Below are positions 17,667 through 28,417 of a stretch of 64,000 bases of DNA, one piece after another. The notes beneath the pieces are model-generated. The model searched no databases. It had not been told where the DNA came from and saw only the letters and a list, made by a program, of their open reading frames with translations. This DNA comes from an uncultured Bizionia sp. (lineage in GTDB: Bacteria; Bacteroidota; Bacteroidia; Flavobacteriales; Flavobacteriaceae). Every line of letters starts with the position of its first letter. Positions within the stretch are counted from its first letter, which is position 1. The DNA lies in contig CANMCF010000002.1 of the NCBI GenBank assembly GCA_947496215.1, forward strand, positions 310,001 through 374,000, read 5' to 3'. Both the position numbers and the translations under genes were made by a program.

Positions 17667-18899
17667 ATGCTGTATTACCTATTCGAATATTTAGAAAAGC
17701 AATTTCAAGTTACAGGGGCAAGTGTGTTTCAGTTCATAACGTTCCGTGCGGCTTTGGCCATCATATTGTCATTGTTGTTTTCTACGATTTTCGGAAAAAA
17801 AATAATAAGGTTGCTGCAAAGGAAGCAAGTAGGGGAATCTGTAAGGGATCTAGGATTGGATGGTCAGGTTGAAAAGGCTGGAACTCCAACAATGGGAGGA
17901 CTTATCATTATTTTTTCAACCTTGATACCTGTGTTGCTACTGGCGAAGTTGGACAACATATATGTGATCATGTTAATCGTCACCACGATATGGATGGGTT
18001 TGGTAGGGTTTACGGACGACTACATCAAGGTCTTTAAAAAGGACAAGGGAGGTTTAAGTGGTAAATTCAAAGTATTGGGGCAAGTAGGCTTGGGGATTTT
18101 TGTGGGTGCAGTCATGTATTTTCATCCAGATGTAACGATAAAGCAAGAGAAGTTGAACCATGTTTCTGAAATCGAGAACGTTGCACAAAGTCCAACAAAG
18201 GAGTTCAACCCTGAAGAGCAATCGTTGAAAACCACGATTCCATTTGTAAAGGGTAACGAATTCGATTATTCGAACTTGGTAACTTGGTTAGGAGAAGACT
18301 ATGCAAAATATGCATGGTTGGTATTTATTCCCGTAGTAATCTTTATAGTCACTGCAGTTTCAAACGGAGCCAATCTAACAGATGGAATAGATGGTTTGGC
18401 GGCAGGAAGCTCAGCAATAATTGTGTTTGCGCTGGCTATTTTTGCATTTGTTTCTGGTAATATCGGGTTTTCGGACTATCTCAATGTGATGTTCATACCA
18501 AGGTTGGGAGAATTGGTGATTTTTATAGCGGCATTCGTTGGGGCTCTCATAGGTTTTTTGTGGTACAATACCTATCCAGCTCAAGTGTTTATGGGGGATA
18601 CAGGAAGTTTGACCATTGGAGGGGTAATCGCTGTCATAGCCATAGCAGTTAGAAAAGAGTTGCTAATCCCATTGCTATGCGGAATCTTTTTTGCAGAGTC
18701 GCTATCGGTGATTTTGCAAGTAAGTTGGTTCAAATACACCAGAAAGAAGTTCGGTGAAGGTAGAAGAATCTTTAAGATGTCTCCATTGCATCATCATTAT
18801 CAAAAGTCAGGATATCATGAAAGCAAGATAGTAACACGATTTTGGATTGTCGGGATCTTCTTGGCGATACTTTCAATAGTGACGTTGAAATTGAGATAA
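17667..18899 (+). CDS. mraY: Phospho-N-acetylmuramoyl-pentapeptide transferase MraY
   Basis: This 410-residue polytopic inner-membrane enzyme makes lipid I from UDP-MurNAc-pentapeptide and undecaprenyl phosphate. Key motifs are the early [13 protein letters not shown] with its Asp pair, [12 protein letters not shown], and the late SPLHHHYQ. It is about 50 residues longer than the E. coli enzyme. The extra sequence is a hydrophilic stretch near residues 155-205, a feature of Bacteroidota MraY. Confidence 0.96.
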   Translation: MLYYLFEYLEKQFQVTGASVFQFITFRAALAIILSLLFSTIFGKKIIRLLQRKQVGESVRDLGLDGQVEKAGTPTMGGLIIIFSTLIPVLLLAKLDNIYVIMLIVTTIWMGLVGFTDDYIKVFKKDKGGLSGKFKVLGQVGLGIFVGAVMYFHPDVTIKQEKLNHVSEIENVAQSPTKEFNPEEQSLKTTIPFVKGNEFDYSNLVTWLGEDYAKYAWLVFIPVVIFIVTAVSNGANLTDGIDGLAAGSSAIIVFALAIFAFVSGNIGFSDYLNVMFIPRLGELVIFIAAFVGALIGFLWYNTYPAQVFMGDTGSLTIGGVIAVIAIAVRKELLIPLLCGIFFAESLSVILQVSWFKYTRKKFGEGRRIFKMSPLHHHYQKSGYHESKIVTRFWIVGIFLAILSIVTLKLR

Positions 18900-18952
18900 C
18901 TAAGGATATTGACAAATATTAGGATTAAGAATAATAAAGAGAAATAAAGAAA

Positions 18953-20290
18953 TTGAAAAAACAAAGGCTGATCATATTGGGAGCAGGAGAAAGTGGAGTG
19001 GGAACTGCACTTTTGGCGATTGCCAAAGGGTACGACGTCTTTGTTTCCGATAAAGGAAAAATAAAAGATAAATACAAAGAAGTTCTAATACGCGAAGGAA
19101 TAGAATGGGAAGAAGGGCAGCACACGGAATCCAAGATTCTCAATGCAAATGTTGTGATGAAAAGCCCTGGAATTCCAGATAAGGTGAATTTAGTGCAAAT
19201 GCTATTGCAAAATAAAATACCGGTAATCTCGGAAATCGAATTTGCTTCGAAATATACAGATGCAACATTGGTGGGGATAACAGGAAGCAATGGAAAGACA
19301 ACGACAGCTTCGCTTACGCATCATATTCTAAGACAAGAGTTGAATGTGGGATTGGCAGGTAACATAGGGGACAGTTTTGCAAGGCAAGTGATGGAAGATG
19401 ATTTTGAAAACTATGTCTTGGAAATAAGTAGTTTCCAATTGGATGGAATCAGGGATTTCAAACCAAAGATAGCAATCATAACAAATATCACTCCGGATCA
19501 TTTGGATAGATATGATTATAAATTTGAAAACTATGTCGATTCGAAATTCAGGATAGCCCTAAATCAAACAAAAGAAGATTACTTGATTTATGATGCAGAT
19601 GACGAAGTGATAACCCAATGGCTGAAGAGTCATGACATTCAATCTACATTACTACCATTTTCATTGAAGGAAAATATTGAAAACGGAGCGTATTTAGACA
19701 ATGAGAACATAAAAATAACAATAGATAACAACCAGATAACTATGCCAACGAAAAATCTAGCTTTAGAAGGGAAACACAATATTAAAAACGCAATGGCTGC
19801 TTCGACAGTGTCACATTTGCTTAAGATAAGAAAACAAACCATAAGGGAGAGTTTGGAGAATTTTCATGGGGTAGAGCATCGTTTGGAACAAGTACTTAAA
19901 ATAAACAAGGTGCAATATGTAAACGATTCCAAGGCAACAAATGTAAATGCAACCTACTATGCGTTGGAAAGCATGGATGCACCAACGGTTTGGATTGTTG
20001 GAGGAACGGACAAAGGTAATGATTATACAGAGTTGTTTTCGTTTGTGAATGAGAAGGTAAAAGCAATCATTTGTCTGGGCATGGACAATGAGAAGTTGAT
20101 AGAGAACTTTGGAAACATGGTAGATGTTATTGTTGAAACCCAATTTATGAAAGAAGCTGTTAAAATAGCATATAAAATAGCAGAAGCAGGAGATAATGTG
20201 TTGTTGTCACCAGCATGTGCAAGTTTCGATTTGTTTGAAAACTATGAAGATAGAGGTCGTCAATTCAAGGACGCAGTAAGGAACTTATAA
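18953..20290 (+). CDS. murD: UDP-N-acetylmuramoylalanine--D-glutamate ligase MurD
   Basis: This 445-residue ligase adds D-Glu to UDP-MurNAc-L-Ala in the cytoplasm. It has the N-terminal Rossmann motif ILGAGESGVGTA, the ATP loop GITGSNGKTTTA, NITPDHLDRY and the C-terminal LLSPACASFDLF. The start codon is TTG at 18953, which gives the expected N-terminus MKKQRLIILG. It lies 53 bases after mraY. Confidence 0.95.
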   Translation: MKKQRLIILGAGESGVGTALLAIAKGYDVFVSDKGKIKDKYKEVLIREGIEWEEGQHTESKILNANVVMKSPGIPDKVNLVQMLLQNKIPVISEIEFASKYTDATLVGITGSNGKTTTASLTHHILRQELNVGLAGNIGDSFARQVMEDDFENYVLEISSFQLDGIRDFKPKIAIITNITPDHLDRYDYKFENYVDSKFRIALNQTKEDYLIYDADDEVITQWLKSHDIQSTLLPFSLKENIENGAYLDNENIKITIDNNQITMPTKNLALEGKHNIKNAMAASTVSHLLKIRKQTIRESLENFHGVEHRLEQVLKINKVQYVNDSKATNVNATYYALESMDAPTVWIVGGTDKGNDYTELFSFVNEKVKAIICLGMDNEKLIENFGNMVDVIVETQFMKEAVKIAYKIAEAGDNVLLSPACASFDLFENYEDRGRQFKDAVRNL

Positions 20291-20339
20291 GAAATTAGAA
20301 ATAAAATGAGATGCTTAATTGATCTAGGCATCCTATGAG

Positions 20340-21545
20340 ATGAAAATGCAACAATTATTCAAAAACATAAAAGGAGATCGATTGATATGGGCGATTGCAG
20401 CTTTGTTGGCAATTTTCTCATTCCTTCCGGTATATAGTGCTGCGAGTAATTTGGCTTACGTTGGAGAAAATACCAATACCTTTTCATTTTTTGTGAAACA
20501 TTTTATGCATTTGTTTTTGGGTTTTACCATAATGTATGGAGTGCATAAGGTTCCGTACCGCTATTTCAGAGGGTTGTCTATGGTTATGATTCCCATAGTC
20601 ATTGCGCTTTTGATATTGACAATAATGCAAGGAACTACAATTGCAGGGGCGAATGCAAGTCGGTGGATTAGGATACCGATAGTCGGTATGTCATTCCAAA
20701 CATCCACTTTGGCATCAGTTGTATTGATGGTCTACGTTGCAAGGTACATATCGAAGATTGAAGGTAAGAAGATTACGTTTAAAGAATCCATTTTACCACT
20801 CTGGGGGCCGGTATTTGTAATATTGGCATTGATATTGCCATCAAACTTCTCCACTACGGCAATTATTTTTTTAATGGTAGTCGTGTTGGTGTTTTTAGGA
20901 GGCTACCCAATTAGATACTTGGCTGTAATCATTGGCTCGGGCTTGTTGGGGTTGGTGTTGTTCATTCTCGTGGCCAAGGCATTTCCGGATGCCATGCCCA
21001 ATAGGGTGGATACATGGATGAGTAGGATAGAGAGTTTTTCAGACGGAGAAGACAATGAAGCCGATTACCAAACAGAAAAGGCAAAAATAGCGATAGCATC
21101 AGGAGGAATAAAAGGTGTTGGGCCAGGAAAAAGTATTCAGAAGAATTTCTTGCCACAATCTTCTTCAGATTTTATTTTTGCAATCATAATTGAGGAGTAT
21201 GGTCTTTTGGGAGGTTTCTTTTTAATGATTATGTATATGTGGCTGTTGTTTAGGATAGTTATAGTAGCACAAAAATCGGATACCATGTTTGGCAAGTTGC
21301 TGGCATTGGGAGTTGGGCTGCCAATTGTGTTTCAAGCAATGATAAATATGGCAGTAGCAGTGGAGTTGTTCCCCGTTACAGGTCAGACATTACCATTGAT
21401 AAGTAGTGGGGGAACATCAATATGGATGACCTGTCTAGCCATAGGGATCATATTGAGTGTAAGTTCAAAGAGGGAAGAGATAAAAGAACAGGAAAATAAA
21501 AAAGAAGAAGAAAATCCGTTGGAAATCCTATCGGAAGCAATTTAG
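20340..21545 (+). CDS. ftsW: Septal peptidoglycan polymerase FtsW (SEDS family)
   Basis: This 401-residue SEDS glycosyltransferase has about ten membrane helices. Characteristic blocks are GANASRWI, the loop with GGIKGVGPGKSIQKNFLPQS followed by DFIFAIIIEEYG, and the late PVTGQTLPLISSGGTS. It polymerises lipid II glycan strands at the septum with FtsI. The charged Lys/Glu-rich tail is cytoplasmic. Confidence 0.95.
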   Translation: MKMQQLFKNIKGDRLIWAIAALLAIFSFLPVYSAASNLAYVGENTNTFSFFVKHFMHLFLGFTIMYGVHKVPYRYFRGLSMVMIPIVIALLILTIMQGTTIAGANASRWIRIPIVGMSFQTSTLASVVLMVYVARYISKIEGKKITFKESILPLWGPVFVILALILPSNFSTTAIIFLMVVVLVFLGGYPIRYLAVIIGSGLLGLVLFILVAKAFPDAMPNRVDTWMSRIESFSDGEDNEADYQTEKAKIAIASGGIKGVGPGKSIQKNFLPQSSSDFIFAIIIEEYGLLGGFFLMIMYMWLLFRIVIVAQKSDTMFGKLLALGVGLPIVFQAMINMAVAVELFPVTGQTLPLISSGGTSIWMTCLAIGIILSVSSKREEIKEQENKKEEENPLEILSEAI

Positions 21546-21576
21546 AAAACATCAAATCAAGCACAGTTAAAGTCGC

Positions 21577-22698
21577 TTGTCAAACATAGAAGTGAGTAGT
21601 AAAGACAAAACATACAAGATCATACTTTCGGGAGGAGGAACTGGAGGGCACATTTACCCAGCCATTGCCATAGCGAACGAATTGAAGCTGCGTTATCCAG
21701 ATGCGAAATTCCTGTTTGTGGGAGCAGAAGATCGAATGGAGATGGAGAAAGTGCCACAGGCCGGTTACGAAATAAAAGGGTTGTGGATTACAGGGATTCA
21801 ACGAAAGTTGACGGTGGAGAATTTGATGTTTCCATTCAAACTCATCAATAGTTTGTGGAATGCCAGAAAAATAGTGAATGAGTTCAAACCAGATGTGGTT
21901 ATTGGGACAGGAGGGTTTGCAAGTGGGCCATTGTTGCAGGTTGCAGCCTCAAAAGGAGTGCCTAGCCTCATACAGGAGCAAAATTCATATCCCGGAATCA
22001 CAAACAAGTTATTGGCAAAAAAAGTTCAAAAGATTTGTGTGGCTTACGATGGTTTGGAACGTTTCTTTCCAAAGGAAAAGATTATCAAGACGGGAAACCC
22101 TGTGCGACAGGATCTATTGAATATAAGTGAAACCAAAAAGAAAGCCATAAAGACGTTTGATCTGGTAGAAGGCAAACAGACACTTTTGGTTTTGGGAGGA
22201 AGTTTGGGAGCAAGGGCAATCAATGAGCTTTTGGAGCGCGAATTGGATTTTCTGCAAATGCAGAACCTCCAGATCATTTGGCAATGTGGTAAGTTGTATT
22301 ACGACCAGTACAAGATTTACAGTCATACCAAAAATGTACAAGTGCATGCCTTCATAAACAAGATGGATTGTGCTTATGCTGCTGCCGATTTTATTATTTC
22401 CAGAGCGGGAGCAGGATCTGTTTCGGAGCTATGTATAGTCGGGAAACCTGTGGTTTTTGTGCCTTCACCCTATGTGGCGGAAGATCATCAAACGAAAAAC
22501 GCAAATGCGGTAGTGGAAAAAGATGCTGCAATATTAATAGCCCAAGAAGATTTGGAAGTAGATTTCAAGAATAAGTTTTCCCAGCTGATAGCTTCTTCCG
22601 AAAGGCAAAAACAGCTTGGGGAGAACATAAGAAAGCTAGCATTGGTAAATGCAACAAAGGAAATAGTGGATGAAGTCGAAAAGCTTCTGAAGGATTAA
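21577..22698 (+). CDS. murG: Lipid II synthase MurG
   Basis: This 373-residue GT28 glycosyltransferase adds GlcNAc to lipid I on the inner leaflet. The N-terminal [11 protein letters not shown] motif, the [11 protein letters not shown] block, IQEQNSYPG and the donor-site [10 protein letters not shown] are present. The start is uncertain: TTG at 21577 or GTG at 21592 both precede the conserved KIILSGGG strand and neither has a clear ribosome binding site. Confidence 0.95.
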   Translation: MSNIEVSSKDKTYKIILSGGGTGGHIYPAIAIANELKLRYPDAKFLFVGAEDRMEMEKVPQAGYEIKGLWITGIQRKLTVENLMFPFKLINSLWNARKIVNEFKPDVVIGTGGFASGPLLQVAASKGVPSLIQEQNSYPGITNKLLAKKVQKICVAYDGLERFFPKEKIIKTGNPVRQDLLNISETKKKAIKTFDLVEGKQTLLVLGGSLGARAINELLERELDFLQMQNLQIIWQCGKLYYDQYKIYSHTKNVQVHAFINKMDCAYAAADFIISRAGAGSVSELCIVGKPVVFVPSPYVAEDHQTKNANAVVEKDAAILIAQEDLEVDFKNKFSQLIASSERQKQLGENIRKLALVNATKEIVDEVEKLLKD

Positions 22699-22793
22699 AA
22701 AAGATAGAATAACAATACGGTGTCGGACGTAATCACGATTGGGTTCGGCATAAATAAAAATAAAAGAGATTCCTGCCTTTTGTAGGAAAGACG

Positions 22794-24146
22794 ATGAATT
22801 TGAATACTATACATAACATCTATTTTGTAGGCATTGGAGGCATAGGTATGAGTGCAATAGCGCGTTACTTCAGAGCCAATAAAAAGAATGTTTCCGGTTA
22901 CGACAAGACGCAAACGGAGATTACCGATGCTTTGGAAGACTTGGGTATAAAAGTTCATTTTGAGGATTCCATCGCAAATGTGGAAACCCGTTTTTTGAAT
23001 CCGGAAACAACACTTGTTGTATATACACCGGCAATCCCGAAAGATCATAAGGAGTTGACTTATTTCAGAAACAATGGTTATGCCATCTTGAAACGCTCGG
23101 AAGTTCTGGGATTGATTACCAAAAATACGTTTTGTTTGGCTGTGGCTGGAACGCATGGGAAGACGACTACGACCAGCATATTGGGGCATCTGTTGTATGT
23201 GTGCAATGTGAAGTTAACAGCTTTTTTAGGTGGTATAAGTGAAAATTATGATTCAAATCTAATTCTAAACGGAACAGAAGTCAGTGTTGTCGAAGCGGAT
23301 GAATTTGACCGCTCTTTTTTGACATTGTCCCCGGATTTGGCCTGTATCACATCAATGGATGCGGATCATTTGGATATTTATGGAGATGCTTCCGAGTTGG
23401 TTAGGACATTCGAGGAATTTTCGAAAAAACTAAAGCCCAATGGAAAGCTGTTCGTTAAAAACGGATTGCCATTGAAAGGGATTACATATGGCATCGAAGA
23501 TGGGTCGGACTATGAGGCTCGAAACGTAAAGGTGGAAAATGGGGCATATCTGTTCGATGTGAAGGTTCCACAAGGGGTGTTGAAGGATGTCAAGTTCAAT
23601 TTGCCAGGTAGACATAATCTATTGAATGCATTGATAGCCCTAGCGATGGCTTTGGAGTATGGTGTGCCTAGCAATGATGCGGTAAGAGCCTTGGAATCCT
23701 ACAAAGGTGTGAAACGTCGCTTTACCTATCAAATAAAGAAAGAGGAATTGGTATATATAGATGATTATGCACATCATCCGGAAGAAATCAATGCAGTGCA
23801 TCAAGCCGTTCGGGAAATGTATCCCAATGATAAGGTGTTGGCTGTTTTTCAGCCACATTTGTTTTCACGAACAAGGGATTTTGCCAATGGATTTGCAGAA
23901 AGCCTATCGCAATTTGACGAAGTATTGTTGTTGGATATATATCCAGCAAGGGAATTGCCCATAGAAGGAGTGACATCACAATGGTTGTTGGAACTGATGG
24001 ACAACCCAAGGAAAGAAGTGATAGATAAACAGGATCTCGTTTCAAGAATAAGAAAGAGTGATGCCAGAGTGGTGCTTACAATTGGAGCAGGTGACATAGG
24101 AGCAGAAGTAAAACACATAAAAGAAGCCTTGCAGAATGAAGATTAA
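22794..24146 (+). CDS. murC: UDP-N-acetylmuramate--L-alanine ligase MurC
   Basis: This 450-residue cytoplasmic ligase has the N-terminal FVGIGGIGMSAIA Rossmann motif, the ATP loop VAGTHGKTTTTS, MDADHLDIY, DDYAHHPEE and FQPHLFSRT, the standard MurC signature set. It overlaps ftsQ by 11 bases. It adds the first stem-peptide residue, L-Ala. Confidence 0.96.
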   Translation: MNLNTIHNIYFVGIGGIGMSAIARYFRANKKNVSGYDKTQTEITDALEDLGIKVHFEDSIANVETRFLNPETTLVVYTPAIPKDHKELTYFRNNGYAILKRSEVLGLITKNTFCLAVAGTHGKTTTTSILGHLLYVCNVKLTAFLGGISENYDSNLILNGTEVSVVEADEFDRSFLTLSPDLACITSMDADHLDIYGDASELVRTFEEFSKKLKPNGKLFVKNGLPLKGITYGIEDGSDYEARNVKVENGAYLFDVKVPQGVLKDVKFNLPGRHNLLNALIALAMALEYGVPSNDAVRALESYKGVKRRFTYQIKKEELVYIDDYAHHPEEINAVHQAVREMYPNDKVLAVFQPHLFSRTRDFANGFAESLSQFDEVLLLDIYPARELPIEGVTSQWLLELMDNPRKEVIDKQDLVSRIRKSDARVVLTIGAGDIGAEVKHIKEALQNED

Positions 24147-24855
24147 CTGGAACTACATAAAAATGGTGGGATTGTTCATTGTGGTGGTTTTCTTATATGC
24201 TTTTGCTTCGGTGAGAAACAATGCAAGAAAGGTGTCTGCCCCGAAAATTGAATTCATAGGGGAGAAGAATCTTTTCATAACGCAACAGGCTGTTAGTAAA
24301 TTGTTAATACAAAATCAAGGGAGTGTTACGAGTGTGCCCAAAGAAGCTTTAGATTTGAATGTTTTAGAGGCGACCCTAAACTCTAACCCAATGATTGAAT
24401 CTGCTGAAGTCTTTGTAAGTGTGAATGGTGAATTTTCAGCAAGAGTCAAGCAAAAGAAACCTATAGCAAGAGTAAGCAATGCGGGTTCGTATTATGTTGA
24501 CAGCCAAGGAGGATTTATGCCTTTGTCAAGGAATTATACAGAACGAGTGCCATTGGTTACAGGCCAAATAAATAAAAAAGATTTAGATAACGTATTTGTT
24601 ATCGCCAATAAGATATATAATGATGAATTCTTGAGAACGAATGTTGTCGAGATTCATCAAAATGTGGATAAATCCATCGATTTGAGAATGCGTCAATGTA
24701 ACTTCAAAGTGCAACTGGGGCATCTCAAGCATTTAGACAAGAAAATCAATAACCTAAAGGCGTTTTATCAAAAAGCAACGAAAGATAAGACACTTGATAA
24801 ATACAGCAAAGTGAATTTGCAATTTGAAAACCAAGTTGTATGTACCAAAGTATAA
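24136..24855 (+). CDS. ftsQ: Cell division protein FtsQ
   Basis: This 239-residue bitopic protein has one membrane helix (about residues 7-26) and a periplasmic part starting with a POTRA-like segment (IEFIGEKNLFITQQAV), followed by a beta-rich FtsQ domain. Position between murC and ftsA and the topology support the call. It recruits the FtsL/FtsI/FtsW module to the septum. It ends 3 bases before ftsA. Confidence 0.88.
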   Translation: MKINWNYIKMVGLFIVVVFLYAFASVRNNARKVSAPKIEFIGEKNLFITQQAVSKLLIQNQGSVTSVPKEALDLNVLEATLNSNPMIESAEVFVSVNGEFSARVKQKKPIARVSNAGSYYVDSQGGFMPLSRNYTERVPLVTGQINKKDLDNVFVIANKIYNDEFLRTNVVEIHQNVDKSIDLRMRQCNFKVQLGHLKHLDKKINNLKAFYQKATKDKTLDKYSKVNLQFENQVVCTKV

Positions 24856-24858
24856 GTT

Positions 24859-26190
24859 ATGGAGCATAATATAGCAGTTGGATTAGACATAGGAACCACG
24901 AAGATCGTGGCTATGATTGGTCGTAAGAATGAATATGGTAAAGTGGAGATTTTGGGCATAGGCAAGTCCAAGAGTCTAGGAGTACACCGAGGCGTGGTAA
25001 ATAACATCACACAAACCATACAATCCATTCAATTGGCTATTCAAGAGGCTGAAGCTGCTGCTGCCTCAAAGATAGAGGGTGTGACCGTTGGTATTGCGGG
25101 ACAACACATTCGTAGTTTGCAACATAGCGATTACATAACCAGACCTAATTCTGAAACGGTAATAGGTGACGATGACATAGAGCGTTTGATAAATCAAGTG
25201 CATAAGCTTGTGATGCTGCCAGGAGAAGAAATAATCCATGTGTTGCCACAAGAGTATAAAATAGACGGACAAGCAGAAATAAAGGAACCGATAGGAATGT
25301 ATGGAGGTCGATTGGAAGCCAATTTCCATGTTGTTGTTGGGCAGGTATCGTCGATCAGGAACATCGGGCGCTGTGTGAAAAGTGCAGGATTGGAACTTGA
25401 AGGCATCACGTTGGAGCCATTGGCTTCCGCAAATGCAGTATTGAGCCAAGAAGAGAAAGAGGCAGGAGTCGCTTTGATAGATATTGGTGGAGGTACTACG
25501 GATCTAGCCATTTTCAGGGATGGGATCATAAGGCATACGGCAGTGATTCCCTTTGGAGGAAATGTAATCACGGAAGACATAAAGGAAGGGTGTTCCATCA
25601 TAGAAAAACAAGCCGAATTGTTGAAGATAAAGTTTGGGTCTGCTTGGCCAGGGGAAAACAAGGACAACGAGATCGTTTCCATTCCTGGGTTGAGAGGAAG
25701 AGATCCAAAGGAGATTACACTTAAAAACCTTTCGAAGATAATACACGCGCGCGTGGTGGAAATCATCGAGCAAGTATACGTGGAGATAAAGAATTACGGA
25801 CACGAGGAGCAAAAGAAAAAACTGATAGCAGGAATTGTCTTGACGGGAGGAGGAAGCCAATTGAAGCACTTGAAGCAGTTGGTGGAATACATAACAGGGA
25901 TGGATACGCGTATCGGATACCCCAACGAGCATTTGGCAGGAGATAGCGACGATACCATAACAAGCCCATTATTTGCCACGGCAGTAGGTTTGGTTATGGA
26001 TGGTCTTAAACGTCATGAAAGAAGAAAGGCAGAAGCGATTTTGGAAGAGGAGATAGTGGTAAGCGAGGTTGAGGAAGAAGATCATAAAAAAGAGGAAGAA
26101 CCAATCGTAGAACCACCAAAAAGACAAAAAAAATCATTTTTGGATGCTTTGACAGAGCGTGTGAAGGATTTTTTGGATAATGCAGAATAG
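24859..26190 (+). CDS. ftsA: Cell division protein FtsA
   Basis: This 443-residue actin-like ATPase tethers FtsZ to the membrane. The phosphate-1 loop GLDIGTTKIVAMIG, the phosphate-2 motif DIGGGTTDLAIF and the adenosine motif VLTGGGSQL are visible. The C-terminal helix FLDALTERVKDFLDNAE is amphipathic and would serve as membrane anchor. A Glu/Lys-rich linker of about 35 residues precedes it. Confidence 0.96.
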   Translation: MEHNIAVGLDIGTTKIVAMIGRKNEYGKVEILGIGKSKSLGVHRGVVNNITQTIQSIQLAIQEAEAAAASKIEGVTVGIAGQHIRSLQHSDYITRPNSETVIGDDDIERLINQVHKLVMLPGEEIIHVLPQEYKIDGQAEIKEPIGMYGGRLEANFHVVVGQVSSIRNIGRCVKSAGLELEGITLEPLASANAVLSQEEKEAGVALIDIGGGTTDLAIFRDGIIRHTAVIPFGGNVITEDIKEGCSIIEKQAELLKIKFGSAWPGENKDNEIVSIPGLRGRDPKEITLKNLSKIIHARVVEIIEQVYVEIKNYGHEEQKKKLIAGIVLTGGGSQLKHLKQLVEYITGMDTRIGYPNEHLAGDSDDTITSPLFATAVGLVMDGLKRHERRKAEAILEEEIVVSEVEEEDHKKEEEPIVEPPKRQKKSFLDALTERVKDFLDNAE

Positions 26191-26298
26191 AAATTAACGA
26201 GAGCCAGCGCGAAGGCGTGGGAAGAGAAAATATAAATGATGGTGCCAGTTGCCATCAAGTAAAAAAATAGAAAATAAAAAACCAGTAAAAAAGAATTT

Positions 26299-28266
26299 AT
26301 GAGCGACAAAGAATTCGAAAGCATTTCGTTTGATTTACCAAAAAACCAATCAAATGTCATAAAAGTTATTGGTGTTGGAGGAGGAGGTAGCAATGCTATC
26401 AACCACATGTTTCAACAAGGGATAAAAGGAGTGGACTTCGTTATCTGCAATACAGATGCACAAGCGCTTCAAAACAGTGGTGTGCCCAACAAGATTCAGT
26501 TGGGAGTAAACTTGACCGAAGGGTTGGGGGCAGGAGCCAATCCAGATGTGGGAGAGCAATCGGCAGTGGAAAGCTTTCAAGAAATCCAGAACATGTTCGG
26601 CTCAAATACCAAAATGGTATTCATAACAGCTGGAATGGGTGGAGGAACAGGAACAGGAGCAGCGCCCATAATAGCTCAAATGGCTAGGGATATGGATATC
26701 CTAACCGTTGGGATAGTGACCATGCCATTCCAATTCGAAGGTAAGATGCGTAATGAACAAGCGCAAAAGGGAATTGAAAAACTAAGAGCACAAGTAGACT
26801 CGTTGATAGTAATAAACAACAACAAGTTAAGAGAGGTCTATGGTAACCTTGGGTTCAAGGCAGGTTTCTCGAAAGCAGACGAAGTCTTGTCAACTGCATC
26901 TCGAGGAATAGCAGAGGTAATAACACATCACTATACGCAAAACATTGATTTACGTGATGCGAAGACCGTGTTGAGCAATAGTGGAACGGCCATTATGGGG
27001 TCGGCAACGGCATCAGGTCAAAACAGGGCTCAAGAAGCCATAACGAAAGCATTGGATTCCCCACTGTTGAACGACAACAAGATCACAGGAGCCAAAAACG
27101 TATTGTTGCTCATTGTCTCTGGAGCTCATGAGATTACCATCGATGAGATTGGAGAAATCAATGATCACATTCAAAATGAGGCTGGTCATGGCGCCAATAT
27201 CATTATGGGTGTGGGTGAAGATGAATCCTTGGAAGAATCCATAGCTGTGACGATCATAGCAACAGGTTTCAACATAGAACAACAAGACGAAATTTCCAAT
27301 ACGGAGACAAAGAAGGTGATACATGCCTTGGAGGACGAACAAAGCATGGAGCAGGACTTGAGCAACAAAGAAACAGTAGTGCCTACTCCAGCCACAAAGG
27401 TCGAAGTACCAAGGAGAAAAGCACCACCAATAGTAAAGCACACCTTGGATGTCGATGATTTGGCAGAAGATACGCTCAGTAAGTTCGAAATGGATCAGGT
27501 TAACAAGCAAAAGGCAGTTTCCTTCGAGAACTTGGGGTTGATACCTACAACAGAGGTGATCAAGAACATAGACGTCGTGTATGATGAAGTCGTTGCAGAT
27601 TTTACAGACGAAGAGGACTTTGTGATAACCTCTACGAATGATAACGTTGAAAGCATTGAATTCGTCGAAGAAGACGAGAGCGAGCAACAGATAACCTTGA
27701 CTTTCGACATGCCTTTGAGCGAGGCGTCAATTGAAACAGAGGAGACAATCGTCTACGATTTGACAAGCGAAATCAAAGACATTGAAGTAAAGGACCATAT
27801 AGAAGTCATTCCTGTAACGGAAACTTCGGAAGCGGGTGAGATTCGTTATGCCTTGGATGATTATATCGAGGTCGATTCTGCAATAAACCCGAAAAAAGAG
27901 GAAGAAAACCCGAAAGCAGAGGAGATTGTAGAAGACATCATCTTCGAAAAGAAGGTGATTGAAACCGAAGACGACGACGAAGGGCAATCTGGAGATTTGG
28001 ACCCAATGAATAGTTCTATTTCTGATACCTTGAAGGAAAGAGCAGATGCACGCAGGGAGAAGATGAAGACATTCAACTACAAATTCAATACGGCAAAGAT
28101 CGATGACATTGAGAAGATTCCGGCATACAAGCGTCAAGGATTGAATTTGGATGAAGCACAACACTCGTCGGAGACAAATGTGTCGAGAACCAGTCTTGGT
28201 GTGGATGACAATGATGAAATACAATTAAGAAATAACAATTCGTTTTTACACGACAATGTAGATTAA
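26299..28266 (+). CDS. ftsZ: Cell division protein FtsZ with long C-terminal linker
   Basis: This 655-residue tubulin homologue forms the cytokinetic ring. The GTP-binding part is canonical: GVGGGGSNAINHM, NTDAQAL, GAGANPDVGE, the tubulin signature GGGTGTGAAP, and the T7 loop region ITIDEIGEIND. The globular domain ends near residue 335. The remaining 320 residues are an acidic, low-complexity linker, much longer than the roughly 50-residue E. coli linker, which is usual in Bacteroidota. A terminator follows 39 bases after the stop. Confidence 0.96.
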   Translation: MSDKEFESISFDLPKNQSNVIKVIGVGGGGSNAINHMFQQGIKGVDFVICNTDAQALQNSGVPNKIQLGVNLTEGLGAGANPDVGEQSAVESFQEIQNMFGSNTKMVFITAGMGGGTGTGAAPIIAQMARDMDILTVGIVTMPFQFEGKMRNEQAQKGIEKLRAQVDSLIVINNNKLREVYGNLGFKAGFSKADEVLSTASRGIAEVITHHYTQNIDLRDAKTVLSNSGTAIMGSATASGQNRAQEAITKALDSPLLNDNKITGAKNVLLLIVSGAHEITIDEIGEINDHIQNEAGHGANIIMGVGEDESLEESIAVTIIATGFNIEQQDEISNTETKKVIHALEDEQSMEQDLSNKETVVPTPATKVEVPRRKAPPIVKHTLDVDDLAEDTLSKFEMDQVNKQKAVSFENLGLIPTTEVIKNIDVVYDEVVADFTDEEDFVITSTNDNVESIEFVEEDESEQQITLTFDMPLSEASIETEETIVYDLTSEIKDIEVKDHIEVIPVTETSEAGEIRYALDDYIEVDSAINPKKEEENPKAEEIVEDIIFEKKVIETEDDDEGQSGDLDPMNSSISDTLKERADARREKMKTFNYKFNTAKIDDIEKIPAYKRQGLNLDEAQHSSETNVSRTSLGVDDNDEIQLRNNNSFLHDNVD

Positions 28267-28304
28267 GATTAAGTAAGTGTTTTTTTTAAATATTTATGTT
28301 AGAC

Positions 28305-28339
28305 TCGGAAAGCGTTCCCAAGCTTTTCGGGTTTTTTTT
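28305..28339 (+). terminator. Rho-independent terminator after ftsZ
   Basis: A 9-bp stem (TCGGAAAGC paired with GCTTTTCGG, two G-U pairs) closes a short loop and is followed by a run of eight T. It ends the dcw transcription unit. Confidence 0.8.
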
Positions 28340-28387
28340 GCCTTCTATTTTTAATATGTGTGTAGGGAGAAAACCCCTTTTTATTTT

Positions 28388-28395
28388 TATCTTCG
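28388..28395 (+). promoter_or_regulatory. Probable -7 box of yqeY
   Basis: TATCTTCG is one mismatch from TAnnTTTG and lies 22 bases before the yqeY ATG, downstream of the ftsZ terminator. No -33 TTG is seen. Confidence 0.45.
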
Positions 28396-28417
28396 TAGTC
28401 TAAAAATTATTTGAACG

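Noticed and set aside
25194-25766. Minus-strand open frame of 190 codons inside ftsA
   Set aside because: Antisense shadow of a well-supported essential gene, with Ser/Pro-rich translation and no motif.
27013-27687. Long minus-strand open frame (224 codons) inside ftsZ
   Set aside because: It lies fully antisense to the acidic ftsZ linker. Its composition is rich in Cys, Phe and Tyr as expected from reverse reading of biased codons, and no family is visible.
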